Shown here: piece by piece, positions 55,326 to 64,000 of the stretch | Position numbering within the stretch: position 1 is the first letter of the stretch | How the letters are laid out: each line of letters starts with the position of its first letter | Source of the DNA: Nocardioides jishulii | GTDB lineage: Bacteria; Actinomycetota; Actinomycetes; Propionibacteriales; Nocardioidaceae | Length of the DNA: 64,000 bases | Assembly (NCBI RefSeq): GCF_006007965.1 | Contig: NZ_CP040748.1 | Span: forward strand, 868,001-932,000 | Reading direction: 5' to 3' | Made by a program: the position numbers and the translations under genes | Notes under the pieces: generated by a model | What the model saw: only the letters and a program-made list of their open reading frames with translations | The model's database searches: none | What the model was told of the DNA's origin: nothing

Positions 55326-58300
55326 GTGATCACTCGTGCCCGAGGCAGACTCGCACTCTCGTTGAGTACTGCCGCGCTCCTGGCCGTCCCCTTGGTGGCG
55401 GCCCTGCCCGCCGCCAACGCCGCCCCCAGCGGTGACGGCTGGTCCATCACCACCGCGCCCGGTGGCTACCAGGTCACCGTTGCCCTGGACGAGCCGCTGC
55501 CGATGCGCTCCGACGCCCCCACCCTGGTCGTGGACGGCACCACCCTGGGTCTCGCCACCGAGTCCGAGGACGGCTCACGCCTCAGCATCTTCACCACGGA
55601 CGCCTCGGTGCTGGAGGCCGACGAGGTCGAGGCGGGCTGGGCCAGCGAGTCCTTCGACGCTGAGGCCCCGGACAGCACCGTGGTCGAGGTGCCCGACGCC
55701 GCCAGCATCAGGGCGCTCGGCGTGGACCCCGACGAGCACGGCTCCTTCGCGTGGACCGAGTCGATCTACAAGTTCGGTGACCAGGCCATCGACCTGGCCA
55801 ACATCGGCGGCGTCCGCGGCGAGCTCGAGGGCAAGGTCTACCTGCCGACGACCGGCGGCGCTCGCCCCGTGGTCATGCTGCTGCACGGCCGCCACACCTC
55901 CTGCTACGGCACCGGCCCGACGCACAGCAACCGCTGGCCCTGCGCCACCGCGCCCGACAACGAGCTGCGGATGTCCATCCCCAGCTACGCCGGCTACGAC
56001 AACCTGGCCCAGGCCCTGGCCAGCCACGGCTACGCCGTCGTCTCGGTCTCGGCCAACGCCATCAACTCCAACGACAACCAGCTCGCCGCCGACCGCGGTG
56101 CGGTCGCCCGAGGCCAGCTGATGCTCGACACCCTCGAGATGCTGCGCAAGGCCGACGCCGGCAAGGCTGTCTCCTACACCGACACGTGGACCGGCAACAC
56201 GCTCGACCTGGACGCCGCGCTCGCCGAGGGGGCACGGTCGTACGAGCTGCGCCGCGAGGGCTTCATCACGGGCGCCCCCGACCTCGACCCGGTGCGCGCC
56301 GCCGACTTCGAGGGCCGCTTCGACTTCTCCACCATCGGCATGATGGGCCACTCGCGTGGTGGTGAGGGCGTCACCGCCGCCGCCACCCTCAACCAGGGCC
56401 TCGACACGCCGTGGGAGATCACCTCGATCCTGCCGCTCGCCCCGGTCGACTTCGGTCGCATGACCGTGCCGAACGTCCCGATGAACGTGGTGCTGCCCTA
56501 CTGCGACGGTGACGTCTCCAACCAGCAGGGTCAGCACATGCTCGACGACTCCCGGTACGCCTTCGGCGACGACGTGCTCCGCTCCGCCACCTGGATGATG
56601 GGCACCAACCACAACTTCTACAACACCGCCTGGACGCCCGGCCTGTACCGCTACAGCGTCTCCGACGACTGGAGCAACTCCGCCGCGCGTCGCACCGACC
56701 CGACCTGTGGCACCGACCCGTCGGTCGCCGAGACGTCGATCCGGATCAGCGCCGCCGACCAGTACGCCCTCGGCAGCGACTACATGACCGCCTGGTTCCG
56801 CCTGACCATGGGCGGCGAGGACGTCTTCCTCCCGATGTTCGACGGCACCGGCGTGCTTCCGCAGAGCGCGAAGGGCGCCGACGTCCGCACCGTGGCCACG
56901 GCTCCCTCGTCGACGCGCAGCACCGTCGCCTCGTTCGAGAACGCCAGCACCCGGGTCACCCAGGCCGGCACGGCCAGCACCACCGTCTGCGCGAGCCTCG
57001 GCGGACGTACGGCCGGCACCGAGCTGCCCGCCTGCGCCACCACCCTGGCCAGCTCCCAGGTCCCGCACTGGACCCCCGCCACCAACGGCGGCAACGTGCC
57101 GGCCACCCCGGTGACCCGGATGACCTGGACCTCGCAGACCGGTGAGCTCCGTGTCGGCATCGCCAAGGGCCAGCGTGACGCCTCGCCGTTCGACCGCCTC
57201 TCCATCAAGATGGCGGCCGACGAGACCGTCGCCACCGCGACCGACCTGACCCTGAGCGTCGTCGACGGCCAGGGTGAGCGGTACGACGCCCTCGTGAGCG
57301 AGCTGAACCCGTTCGCGCTGACCCGCCTGCCGGCGTCCTCGTCCTCCGCGGGGATCAACACCCTCAAGAAGATCGTGCTGCAGCAGGTCAACGTGGAGCT
57401 CGCCGAGCTGGCCAGCGCTGGCCTGGACCTCTCCGACCTGCGTGAGGTCCGCCTCAAGGCTGTCACCGGCGGCCCGGGTGCCGCCTACCTCTCGGACCTG
57501 GCCTTCGAGTCCTCGTCGGTCGGCACCGCCGACTCCACGCGGATGCCGGTCATCGGCCTGTACGCCCCGAACGTGGAGGAGGGCAACGCCCCGGACTCGT
57601 ACGAGCTCGCCGTCCACCTCGACGCTCCCGCGACGAGCACGGTCGTCGGCGACGTCTCGGTCCTGGGCTCCACGACCGGTCGCGCCGGCATCGCCACCCA
57701 GAGGGTCACGTTCGCCCCGGGTGAGACCTGCAAGGTCGTCAGCGTCGCGCTGCAGGGTGACCGCGAGGCCAGCAGCACGGCGACCACCCAGGTGACCCAC
57801 AGCGTCATCAACACCCGCAACGCCGTGATGGGTGCCGAGTCCATCGGCTTCACCCAGGTCCGTGAGGACGACGGTGTCACCGGGTCCGCCCTCGAGGCCG
57901 CGCCGTTCGGCAAGGCCGGCGACCCGTGCGCCGAGCTCGGGTCCTTCCGTGCCGGTGGCGTCCTGGACGTCGCCGACGAGGTCGCCCCGGGTGACGACCT
58001 GACGGTGGGCCTGCCCGGCAACCGCGCCGGTGAGGCCGTCGTCGTCACCGTCGCCGGGCACGAGCCCACCACCGTCGTCGCCGACGCCGAGGGCGTGGCG
58101 TCGACCACGTTCCCGGTCCCTGCCGACGCCGAGCGCGGCGAGCTCGCGGTGAACGCCGTGGCCGCGGGCACCGGCCGCACCGCCGAGGCCGTCGTCAACG
58201 TCCGTGACGCCAGCACCACCACGTTGGTCGTCGACCCGGTCACCCCGAAGCTGGGGCAGAAGGTGACGCTCACCGCGACCGTCACCGGTGGTGAGACCCC

Positions 58301-58778
58301 CGGCACCGTCGAGTTCCTGGACGGCACGACGTCGCTGGGCACGGCTCCTGTCGCCTCCGGCACCGCGACCCTGACCGTCAAGGGCTTCAAGGCCGGCGCC
58401 CACGCGCTGGTCGCGAAGTTCGGCGGCAGCACGGTCACCTCGGCGTCGCAGTCCGCCCCGGTCGCGTTCCTGCTCGGCAAGGGCGTCACCGCCACCAAGG
58501 TCACCGGACCGAAGAAGGTCGGCAAGGGCAAGAAGTACGTGATCCGCGTGGCCGTCACCGGCGCCGCCGGCGAGGAGAAGCTCACCGGCAAGGTCAAGGT
58601 GGTCGTCAAGGGCGCCAAGAAGGCGACCCGCACGGTCACGGTCAAGGCCAACGGCACCGCGACGCTCACCTTGGTGGCGCCGAAGCGCAAGGGCCAGCTC
58701 CGCATCACCGCCACCTACCAGGGTGCGGGCAGCTACCAGGCCAGCACCTCCACCGTGAAGGTGGTGAGGGTCCGCTGA
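55326..58778 (+). CDS. large secreted alpha/beta hydrolase with C-terminal Ig-like repeats
   Basis: 1150 residues. Signal peptide 1-33 (ANA-A). A hydrolase domain (about 120-530) has VVMLLHGRHTSCYG (oxyanion side) and the nucleophile elbow GHSRGGEG with Ser343; the His could be in MMGTNHNFY. A long beta region (about 550-880) follows, then bacterial Ig-like units: STTTLVVDPVTPKLGQKVTLTATV (about 965) and one at the end (ATKVTGPKKVGKGKK...). GTG 55326 has AAGGAGG five bases upstream. It probably cleaves an extracellular ester or polymer. Substrate unknown. Confidence 0.85.
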   Translation: MITRARGRLALSLSTAALLAVPLVAALPAANAAPSGDGWSITTAPGGYQVTVALDEPLPMRSDAPTLVVDGTTLGLATESEDGSRLSIFTTDASVLEADEVEAGWASESFDAEAPDSTVVEVPDAASIRALGVDPDEHGSFAWTESIYKFGDQAIDLANIGGVRGELEGKVYLPTTGGARPVVMLLHGRHTSCYGTGPTHSNRWPCATAPDNELRMSIPSYAGYDNLAQALASHGYAVVSVSANAINSNDNQLAADRGAVARGQLMLDTLEMLRKADAGKAVSYTDTWTGNTLDLDAALAEGARSYELRREGFITGAPDLDPVRAADFEGRFDFSTIGMMGHSRGGEGVTAAATLNQGLDTPWEITSILPLAPVDFGRMTVPNVPMNVVLPYCDGDVSNQQGQHMLDDSRYAFGDDVLRSATWMMGTNHNFYNTAWTPGLYRYSVSDDWSNSAARRTDPTCGTDPSVAETSIRISAADQYALGSDYMTAWFRLTMGGEDVFLPMFDGTGVLPQSAKGADVRTVATAPSSTRSTVASFENASTRVTQAGTASTTVCASLGGRTAGTELPACATTLASSQVPHWTPATNGGNVPATPVTRMTWTSQTGELRVGIAKGQRDASPFDRLSIKMAADETVATATDLTLSVVDGQGERYDALVSELNPFALTRLPASSSSAGINTLKKIVLQQVNVELAELASAGLDLSDLREVRLKAVTGGPGAAYLSDLAFESSSVGTADSTRMPVIGLYAPNVEEGNAPDSYELAVHLDAPATSTVVGDVSVLGSTTGRAGIATQRVTFAPGETCKVVSVALQGDREASSTATTQVTHSVINTRNAVMGAESIGFTQVREDDGVTGSALEAAPFGKAGDPCAELGSFRAGGVLDVADEVAPGDDLTVGLPGNRAGEAVVVTVAGHEPTTVVADAEGVASTTFPVPADAERGELAVNAVAAGTGRTAEAVVNVRDASTTTLVVDPVTPKLGQKVTLTATVTGGETPGTVEFLDGTTSLGTAPVASGTATLTVKGFKAGAHALVAKFGGSTVTSASQSAPVAFLLGKGVTATKVTGPKKVGKGKKYVIRVAVTGAAGEEKLTGKVKVVVKGAKKATRTVTVKANGTATLTLVAPKRKGQLRITATYQGAGSYQASTSTVKVVRVR

Positions 58779-58793
58779 TCCGGCACTGACACA

Positions 58794-58832
58794 CCAGAAG
58801 GGCGGGAGGTCGATGACCTCCCGCCCTTCTGG
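58794..58832. terminator. terminator of the secreted hydrolase gene
   Basis: A perfect 18-bp stem (CCAGAAGGGCGGGAGGTC and its complement) with a GAT loop, 16 bases after the stop. Confidence 0.88.
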
Positions 58833-58878
58833 TCGTGCGCCGTCGTCACGCCTCGGAGAGAGGCCGTGGACAAACGAA

Positions 58879-58911
58879 AGAACCGCAGGTCACGAGGTGA
58901 CCTGCGGTTCT
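58879..58911. terminator. second terminator, serving the leftward orphan gene
   Basis: A 15-bp stem (AGAACCGCAGGTCAC and complement) with a GAG loop. It lies beyond the stop of the gene at 58985, back to back with the previous hairpin. Confidence 0.8.
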
Positions 58912-58984
58912 CATCTGAGCTCGACATGGGCATTCGCACGGACGGCGCTGGTGCCTACTGCAGGACTCTCGACAACTCGGCAGA

Positions 58985-59509
58985 TCAGTCGAAGTAGCCG
59001 TTGTCGCCAGGGAACGCCGAGGTGAACGGCTCGAACTCGGCGCCGGTGATGCGCGCGTCGAGCATCGACTGGCGCACCTGCTCGCTGACGGCCACGGATC
59101 CGGTGCGTTGACCTCGCTTCATGCTGTGCACAGGCCCAGGCTTCTTGGTCTCCTCCAGCACGCCGAGGTAGCCCGCGATCGGCGAGCCGTCGTTGTACCG
59201 GACATCGATGGGGAACGTGGACAGTTCGGCTCCCTGGTCTGCCAGAAGCGAGCACAGCCGTTCGCTGTAGACCTTCAAGCCTTCGCCGTCCTGCCACACG
59301 ACGTCGACAAGCGTCTTGCCGGGGTTCGCGGGATTCTGCTGGAACCACCACTCGACGGTGACGCCGGGCGGTCCCTTGCGCGCCAACGTGTTGGTCACGT
59401 CGCGCCCCAGCGGTGTCTTCCAGCGACCGTACTCGGGTTTGCCGGGCCCAGTGATCGTGAGCCACAGATGGCGGCGTGCCCCGGCTGGTGTCATCACGTG
59501 CCACGTCAC
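58985..59509 (-). CDS. orphan protein of unknown function near tRNA-Lys
   Basis: 174 residues, soluble, with many Trp and Pro (WWFQQNPANPG) and an acidic, aromatic C-terminus (FEPFTSAFPGDNGYFD). It lacks the extreme G/C third-position bias of its neighbours, suggesting recent arrival. Size and composition recall immunity-type proteins, but I do not recognise the family. GTG 59509 has TAGGTT seven bases upstream. It lies 110 bases from a tRNA gene, a typical integration position. Confidence 0.6.
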   Translation of the reverse strand: MTWHVMTPAGARRHLWLTITGPGKPEYGRWKTPLGRDVTNTLARKGPPGVTVEWWFQQNPANPGKTLVDVVWQDGEGLKVYSERLCSLLADQGAELSTFPIDVRYNDGSPIAGYLGVLEETKKPGPVHSMKRGQRTGSVAVSEQVRQSMLDARITGAEFEPFTSAFPGDNGYFD

Positions 59510-59516
59510 GGCTCGT

Positions 59517-59522
59517 AACCTA
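59517..59522 (-). promoter_or_regulatory. leaderless -10 box of the orphan gene
   Basis: TAGGTT on the minus strand ends seven bases before GTG 59509. Confidence 0.55.
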
Positions 59523-59569
59523 GAGGATGCTGGTCATGACCAAGCGGCGATCCTTCACCGGGACGCAGA

Positions 59570-59603
59570 AGAGGCCCCCTCCCGGTGAAGGGAGAGGGCC
59601 TCT
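59570..59603 (-). terminator. tRNA-Lys terminator
   Basis: AGAGGCCC and GGGCCTCT pair, with CTCCC/GGGAG inside and one bulge. It starts 17 bases after the tRNA 3' end. Confidence 0.7.
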
Positions 59604-59619
59604 GAACTGCTGCTGTCTG

Positions 59620-59692
<73 letters not shown>

Positions 59693-59782
59693 CCGTTGCC
59701 GGGACTCGCCCGGCAACGAGGAAAACAGTAGCACCGGGGTCTGGGGCCGCCAAATTCGGGGGAGTCGTGCCGCCGGCGGCTC

Positions 59783-61366
59783 TCAGCGGGCCTCGAGGAC
59801 GGCCTGTGCGGCGTTGTGGCCACCCAGCCCTGAGACGGCCCCGCCGCGCCTCGCGCCCGACCCGCACATGAGGACGACGTCGTGGGGCGTGGCCACGCCC
59901 CAGCGCTGGGCCGGGGTGTCGAGTCGCGCGCGGTTGGGGGCCCACGGCCAGTCGAGGTCGCCGTGGAAGATGTGTCCGCCCGGCATGGCGAGCTCGGCCT
60001 CCACGTCGTGCGGGAACTTCGCCTCGAGGCAGAGCTTGTCCTCGCCGTCCCGGGCGATGCAGTCGACGATCGAGCCGACGAGGTGCTCGTCGATGCTGGC
60101 GATCGCGCGTTGCACGGCGGTCACGCGGTTGTCCTCGCCGTCCGGGCCCGTGAACAGCTCCTCGGGCATGTGCAGCCCGAAGTAGGTGAGCGTGTGCACG
60201 CCCATCGGTGCCAGGTCCTCGAGGATCGAGGGGTCGGTGAGCGAGTGGCAGTAGATCTCGCCCGGCGGATGCTGCGGGACCGTGCCCGCCCGCGCCTCCT
60301 CGTACGCGAGCTGCAGGTCGCCCCAGCCCTCGGACAGGTGCATCGTCCCGGAGAAGGCCACCCGGGGGTCGACGCCCGAGCGCAGCGTGGGAAGTCGCTC
60401 CAGCAGCAGGTTGAGCTTCAGCTGGGACCCCGCCGGCTTGGCGGGGAGGGTGGCCTCGTCGCCGAGCAGCCCTGCCATCGTCCACGGCGCGACCCCGGAC
60501 AGGACGGTGCGCGCGGTGGCCCCCCGCTCTCCCGTGGCCGTACGCCACCGCACCTCCGCGCCGTGGGCGCCCGTCGCGACCGACGTCACCTCGGCGCCCG
60601 TGATCAGGGTGGCGCCGGCGAGCCTGGCCGACTTCGCCAGGGCGTCGGTGACCGCGCCCATGCCTCCGATCGGCACCCGCCACTCGCCGGTGCCGTTGCC
60701 CATGAGGTGGTAGAGGAAGCAGCGGTTCTGCGCCAACGAGGCGTCGTCCATCCCCACGAAGGTTCCGATCAGGGCGTCGGTGGCGACCACGCCGCGCACC
60801 GTGTCGTCGGCGAAGCGGTCGGTGATCGTACGACCCAGCGGCTGGGCGACGAGGTCGTTCCAGACGGTGGGGGAGACCTGCTCCGCGACGTCCCGCTCCC
60901 GGGAGAGCGGCTGGGTCAGGGTCGGAGCGACCACGGCGGTCAGCTCGGCCACGTCGGCGTAGAACTGCTGCCACGCGGCGTAGTCGTCGTCGCTGCCCGT
61001 CAGGGTCCGGAAGGAGGCCTTGGTGGCTGGTCCCTCGGTCCGCTCGACCAGGAGGCCACCGGGTGCACCCGTGTGCAGGTGGGGCGTGAACGACGACGTA
61101 CGACGCGACGCCAGCGTGACGTCGAGCGAGAGGTCGCGCATGATCTCGTCGGGAAGCAGGCTGACGAGGTAGGAGTAGCGGGAGAGGCGTGCGGGCAGCC
61201 CCGCGAAGGGCCGGGTGGAGACCGCGGCGCCGCCGACGTGGTCGAGCCGCTCGAGCACGAGCACGGTGAGTCCGGCGCGGGCCAAGTATGAGGCGCTCAC
61301 CAGGGCGTTGTGTCCGCCCCCCACGACAATTGCGTCGTAGTCATTTCGGGCCATGTGAGTCGTCAC
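59783..61366 (-). CDS. FAD-dependent oxidoreductase, phytoene-desaturase/amine-oxidase-like
   Basis: 527 residues. The dinucleotide motif VVGGGHNALVSASYLARAG near the N-terminus and VLERLDHVGGAA are the NAD(P)/FAD-binding family signature. The C-terminus has VLMCGSGARRGGAVSGLGGHNAAQAVL. It resembles the CrtI/pyridine-nucleotide oxidoreductase group often called NAD(P)/FAD-dependent oxidoreductase; there are no carotenoid genes nearby. GTG 61366 has TACCTT six bases upstream (leaderless); ATG 61354 is an alternative. Confidence 0.85.
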   Translation of the reverse strand: MTTHMARNDYDAIVVGGGHNALVSASYLARAGLTVLVLERLDHVGGAAVSTRPFAGLPARLSRYSYLVSLLPDEIMRDLSLDVTLASRRTSSFTPHLHTGAPGGLLVERTEGPATKASFRTLTGSDDDYAAWQQFYADVAELTAVVAPTLTQPLSRERDVAEQVSPTVWNDLVAQPLGRTITDRFADDTVRGVVATDALIGTFVGMDDASLAQNRCFLYHLMGNGTGEWRVPIGGMGAVTDALAKSARLAGATLITGAEVTSVATGAHGAEVRWRTATGERGATARTVLSGVAPWTMAGLLGDEATLPAKPAGSQLKLNLLLERLPTLRSGVDPRVAFSGTMHLSEGWGDLQLAYEEARAGTVPQHPPGEIYCHSLTDPSILEDLAPMGVHTLTYFGLHMPEELFTGPDGEDNRVTAVQRAIASIDEHLVGSIVDCIARDGEDKLCLEAKFPHDVEAELAMPGGHIFHGDLDWPWAPNRARLDTPAQRWGVATPHDVVLMCGSGARRGGAVSGLGGHNAAQAVLEAR

Positions 61367-61483
61367 TCGGTCAAGGTAGGGCAACCGGGGCGCGTCGAGC
61401 GGTGAAACTCACACAATCGCCGGGGCCGACGTCTAGTCTCCGGGGAGTACTGGGAGTGGCACACAGGCAGGAGGGGCCTAGGG

Positions 61484-63580
61484 ATGACCACGCACCCCCG
61501 CACCTCGTTCGCCCTGCTCACGTGCTTCACCGTCGTCGTGGCGTTCTACCTCGTCGGTGTGCAACCCGCCCCGCTCGTCGTCGCCGAGGCCTTCCCCGCC
61601 GGTCTGATCGCCGGTGCGTGGCTCTTCGTCCCGCGGCGGCGCCAGCTGCTCTACTTCGTATGTGCGTGGGTCGTCTCCACCGGGATCTACCTGGCCTGCG
61701 GCCGTGACCTCTTCGTGGCGCTGGGCTGGGCCCTGGCAGCGGTCGTGGGCTCTGCGATCGTCGCCCACGGCATCACCCAGGGGCCCGAGCGCCGTGCCGC
61801 CCTGCTGACCGACGTCGACCTGCGTCGCTTCATCGCCCAGACCTTCCTGGGCTCGTTGGTGGCCGCGGGCATCGCCGGGGCGGTCGCCAGCGTCTCCGGC
61901 CACACGCAGTGGTGGGTGGCCGCCCTTGGCGTGGGCCTCGCCCACTTCGCGACCTACCTGGTGCTGCTGCCGCACTTCCTCGGACGTCCGCGCTTCCCCG
62001 GGGTGGCCAGCCGGCTGGAGCGCGTGATCCAGTGGGTCGTCACGGTCTCACTCACCGTCGTCGCCTTCCTGCCGCTCGACCTGGGGCCGTCGATCGCCTT
62101 CGGCGTCATCCCGTGCCTGGGGTGGTCGGCGCTGCGCGCCCCGATGCGCGAGACCTTGGTGCAGCTCCTCGTGGTGGCCACCGCCAGCCACGCGATGACC
62201 ATGCAGGGTCTAGGCCCGTTCGCGGTCGACCCCGGCAGCAGCGTCCTGCGGGCCGAGATGCTCACGATCCTGTTCGCGCTGTGGGTCATCGCCTGCGGCC
62301 TCACCACCATCCCGTTCTCCCTGGCCGTCGGTGTGCAGCGACGCGAGGCGTGGCAGTCACGCCAGGAGCAGGCGCGGGTGCGGCAGCTCGTGCAGAGCGC
62401 CACCAGCGTGGCCATCATCGGCACGGACGCCCACGGACACATCGACCTCTTCAACCCGGGCGCCGAGCTGATCTTCGGCTACACCTCGCACGAGGTGCTG
62501 GGCCTGACGCCGAGCATCTTCCTCACTCGCGCCGAGATCGAGCGGGTCGCCCAGGTGCTCGGCACCCGGTCGACGTTCGTCGACGTCGCGTACGCCCTGG
62601 CGAGCAGTGAGAACGAGAGCCTCGACCTGGACTTCCTCCGCAAGGACGGCAGCGTCGTGACGTTGCAGTTCTCGATCTCGCGCATCTTCAACGACGACGG
62701 CAAGGTGATCGGCTACGTCACCACGGGCGAGGACGTCACGAGCCGGGTCAAGCGCCAGCTCGCCCTCGAGGAGGCGCTGGCCCACGAACGGCTGGCGGTC
62801 GAGAACCTCAAGGAGGTCGACCAGGTCAAGGACGCCCTCGTGTCGGGCGTGAGCCACGAGCTGCGCACCCCGATCACCTCGATCCTGGGCTACCTGGAGA
62901 TGCTCGAGGACGGCGGTTTCGGTCCGCTCGCCGAGGGCCAGGCCAAGGCGCTCGGCCGGGTCAAGGGCAACAGCAACCGGCTGCTCTCGCTGATCGACGA
63001 CCTGCTGATGCTCTCGCGCATCCAGGACGGCTACCTGGCCGTCGAGAGCACCCGGATCGACCTGCGGGACGTGGTGGCCTCGGCGCGTGACGAGATGGCT
63101 CCGGTCCTCACCGCCTCCGGCCTCACCTTCGACGTGGAGCTGCCCGAGCAACCGGTCGCCGTGGTCGGGGACGCCGAGAGACTCGGGCGTGTGCTCGTCA
63201 ACCTGTTGAGCAACGCGATGAAGTTCACCGACCGCTTCGGCGCCGTGACCGTACGCCTGGCCGTCGAGGGGGCAGACGCCGTCGTCTCGGTCAGCGACAC
63301 CGGCATCGGCATCCCCGAGGGCGAGCAGGACCACCTCTTCGAGCGCTTCTTCCGGGCGACGTCGGCGCGCGAACGCGCCATCCAGGGCAGCGGGCTCGGC
63401 CTCGCCATCGCGCGTGCCCTCGTCCAGTCGCACGGTGGCGGCATCGAGGTCCAGTCCCAGGTCGACGTCGGCTCGACCTTCGTGATCCGCCTGCCGCTCG
63501 AGGAGGCCCTCTCCGTGATCGAGCAGGCCCCGGGGCCGCCGCAGGAGCAGGAGACCGCGGGCGCCCCGGCGGGTCGCTGA
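61484..63580 (+). CDS. membrane histidine kinase with PAS domain (kinase 2)
   Basis: 698 residues. Eight or so N-terminal helices (about 8-290) of MASE1 type, a PAS domain (about 300-430; SVAIIGTDAHGHIDLFNPGAELIFGYTSHEVLGLTP), HisKA with H458 (VSHELRTPITSI), and HATPase_c with NLLSNAMKF, DTGIGIP and GSGLGLAIA. AGGAGG lies nine bases before the ATG. It is a paralogue of kinase 1; both lack a neighbouring response regulator. Confidence 0.9.
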   Translation: MTTHPRTSFALLTCFTVVVAFYLVGVQPAPLVVAEAFPAGLIAGAWLFVPRRRQLLYFVCAWVVSTGIYLACGRDLFVALGWALAAVVGSAIVAHGITQGPERRAALLTDVDLRRFIAQTFLGSLVAAGIAGAVASVSGHTQWWVAALGVGLAHFATYLVLLPHFLGRPRFPGVASRLERVIQWVVTVSLTVVAFLPLDLGPSIAFGVIPCLGWSALRAPMRETLVQLLVVATASHAMTMQGLGPFAVDPGSSVLRAEMLTILFALWVIACGLTTIPFSLAVGVQRREAWQSRQEQARVRQLVQSATSVAIIGTDAHGHIDLFNPGAELIFGYTSHEVLGLTPSIFLTRAEIERVAQVLGTRSTFVDVAYALASSENESLDLDFLRKDGSVVTLQFSISRIFNDDGKVIGYVTTGEDVTSRVKRQLALEEALAHERLAVENLKEVDQVKDALVSGVSHELRTPITSILGYLEMLEDGGFGPLAEGQAKALGRVKGNSNRLLSLIDDLLMLSRIQDGYLAVESTRIDLRDVVASARDEMAPVLTASGLTFDVELPEQPVAVVGDAERLGRVLVNLLSNAMKFTDRFGAVTVRLAVEGADAVVSVSDTGIGIPEGEQDHLFERFFRATSARERAIQGSGLGLAIARALVQSHGGGIEVQSQVDVGSTFVIRLPLEEALSVIEQAPGPPQEQETAGAPAGR

Positions 63581-63605
63581 GACGCGCTGAGAGTCACGGA
63601 ACGCG

Positions 63606-63638
63606 AAGGAACCCCCGGTCATCGACCGGGGGTTCCTT
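63606..63638. terminator. bidirectional terminator between kinase 2 and tRNA-His
   Basis: A perfect 15-bp stem AAGGAACCCCCGGTC / GACCGGGGGTTCCTT with an ATC loop. Confidence 0.85.
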
Positions 63639-63644
63639 GCTGAC

Positions 63645-63721
63645 TGGGGTGAGTGACGGGGCTCGAACCCGCGACAACCGCGACCACAACGCGGTGCTCT
63701 ACCAGCTGAGCTACACCCACC
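63645..63721 (-). tRNA. tRNA-His (GUG anticodon)
   Basis: GTGGGTG pairs with CACTCAC, with the extra G-1 opposite C73, characteristic of tRNA-His. The anticodon loop TTGTGGT between CCGCG and CGCGG gives GUG. CCA is encoded. It stands next to orn, as in mycobacteria. Confidence 0.96.
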
Positions 63722-63762
63722 ATGGCGACTTGCTGGGCAAGTCGTGAGGAAGCATAGAGGAC

Positions 63763-64000
63763 TCAGGCGTCCGTTGTGGAATCGGGGGTGGCGCCGCCGT
63801 CACCCAGGCCAGTGATGGAGCCGGCGTACTTCGCGGCGATCTCCTTGGCGGCGGCCGAGTCGGGGCCGGGAGGCGCCACGAAGACGGCCTCGCGGTAGTA
63901 GCGCAGCTCCTCGATGCTCTCCTGGATGTCGGCGAGCGCACGGTGGTTGCCGCGCTTCTCCGGCGCCTGGAAGTAGGCGCGCGGGTACCACCGTCGCGAC
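63763..64000 (-). CDS. orn: oligoribonuclease, C-terminal part only
   Basis: The last 79 codons; the gene continues past the right edge. The sequence [37 protein letters not shown] is the Orn exo III region with the catalytic His and Asp (HRALADI). It degrades 2-5 nt RNAs and pGpG. After it, a roughly 30-residue variable tail ([14 protein letters not shown]...) ends at TGA 63763-63765. Confidence 0.9.
   Translation of the reverse strand, partial: SRRWYPRAYFQAPEKRGNHRALADIQESIEELRYYREAVFVAPPGPDSAAAKEIAAKYAGSITGLGDGGATPDSTTDA

Noticed and set aside
58794-58911. Two hairpins as a riboswitch or attenuator
   Set aside because: Both are simple perfect stems between converging stops; terminators explain them.

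Overview
The window is a stretch of chromosome from a high-GC (about 70% by eye) actinobacterium, most likely a member of the Nocardioidaceae (Nocardioides-like). The evidence is the strong G/C preference at third codon positions, frequent GTG starts, an actinobacterial tmRNA, DUF3039/DUF2017/DUF3048/DUF3618 genes, and a block that matches the Mycobacterium tuberculosis order pncB-clpS-DUF2017-mec-cysO-cysM-(Rv1339-like)-rph-rdgB. I see no prophage, insertion sequence, rRNA operon or CRISPR array. About 70 protein genes, three tRNAs (Leu-UAG, Lys-CUU, His-GUG) and the tmRNA account for nearly all of the sequence.

Layout. 0-3 kb: the end of a TauA/SsuA-type ABC importer, a class III CoA transferase and a small secreted CAP protein. 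3-13 kb: translation and division genes (prfB, ftsE, ftsX, a LytM peptidase, smpB, then ssrA), with a large secreted metzincin gene on the opposite strand inserted between prfB and ftsE. 13-25 kb: envelope functions (MscS channel, YihY protein, lone RND pump, M15 peptidase), Ohr, an SDR, a DUF3048 lipoprotein and a TetR divergent from an unknown gene. 25-32 kb: YqgE, DUF3039 plus helicase, thioesterase, IclR, Lrp divergent from hpd, and DUF1697. 32-36 kb: a LysE exporter divergent from its LysR-type regulator, and a polar amino acid ABC importer. 36-44 kb: enoyl-CoA hydratase, pncA, an AbiEi/DUF559-like gene flanked by two matching hairpins, pncB, clpS, an MFS gene, and the CysO-CysM-Mec cysteine pathway. 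44-53 kb: a phosphodiesterase-like secreted protein, an Rv1339-like hydrolase, two related ABC export pairs on either side of rph-rdgB, a BASS transporter and tRNA-Leu, then Bcp, DUF3618 and a GroES-like protein. 53-64 kb: two multi-pass membrane histidine kinases, a secreted 1150-residue alpha/beta hydrolase, an orphan gene by tRNA-Lys, an FAD amine-oxidase/desaturase-like enzyme, tRNA-His and the end of orn.

Two features run through the window. First, about twenty genes on both strands have a TANNNT box ending only 6-8 bases before the start codon and no Shine-Dalgarno sequence. They are probably transcribed as leaderless mRNAs. Other genes, mostly those inside operons, carry clear GGAGG-type sites. 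Second, several divergent regulator-target pairs have readable operators: a T-N11-A box between lysE and its regulator, and palindromes between lrp and hpd and between tetR and its neighbour.

The most unusual item is a pair of 54-bp imperfect palindromes with identical geometry (37.4 and 38.4 kb). They bracket an AbiEi/DUF559-like nuclease-fold gene that separates the NAD-salvage genes pncB and pncA. Also notable are a CysO sulfur carrier encoded as Gly-Gly-Cys rather than Gly-Gly, and the metzincin inserted in the prfB-ftsEX cluster. All names come from reading motifs and gene order; no database search was run.
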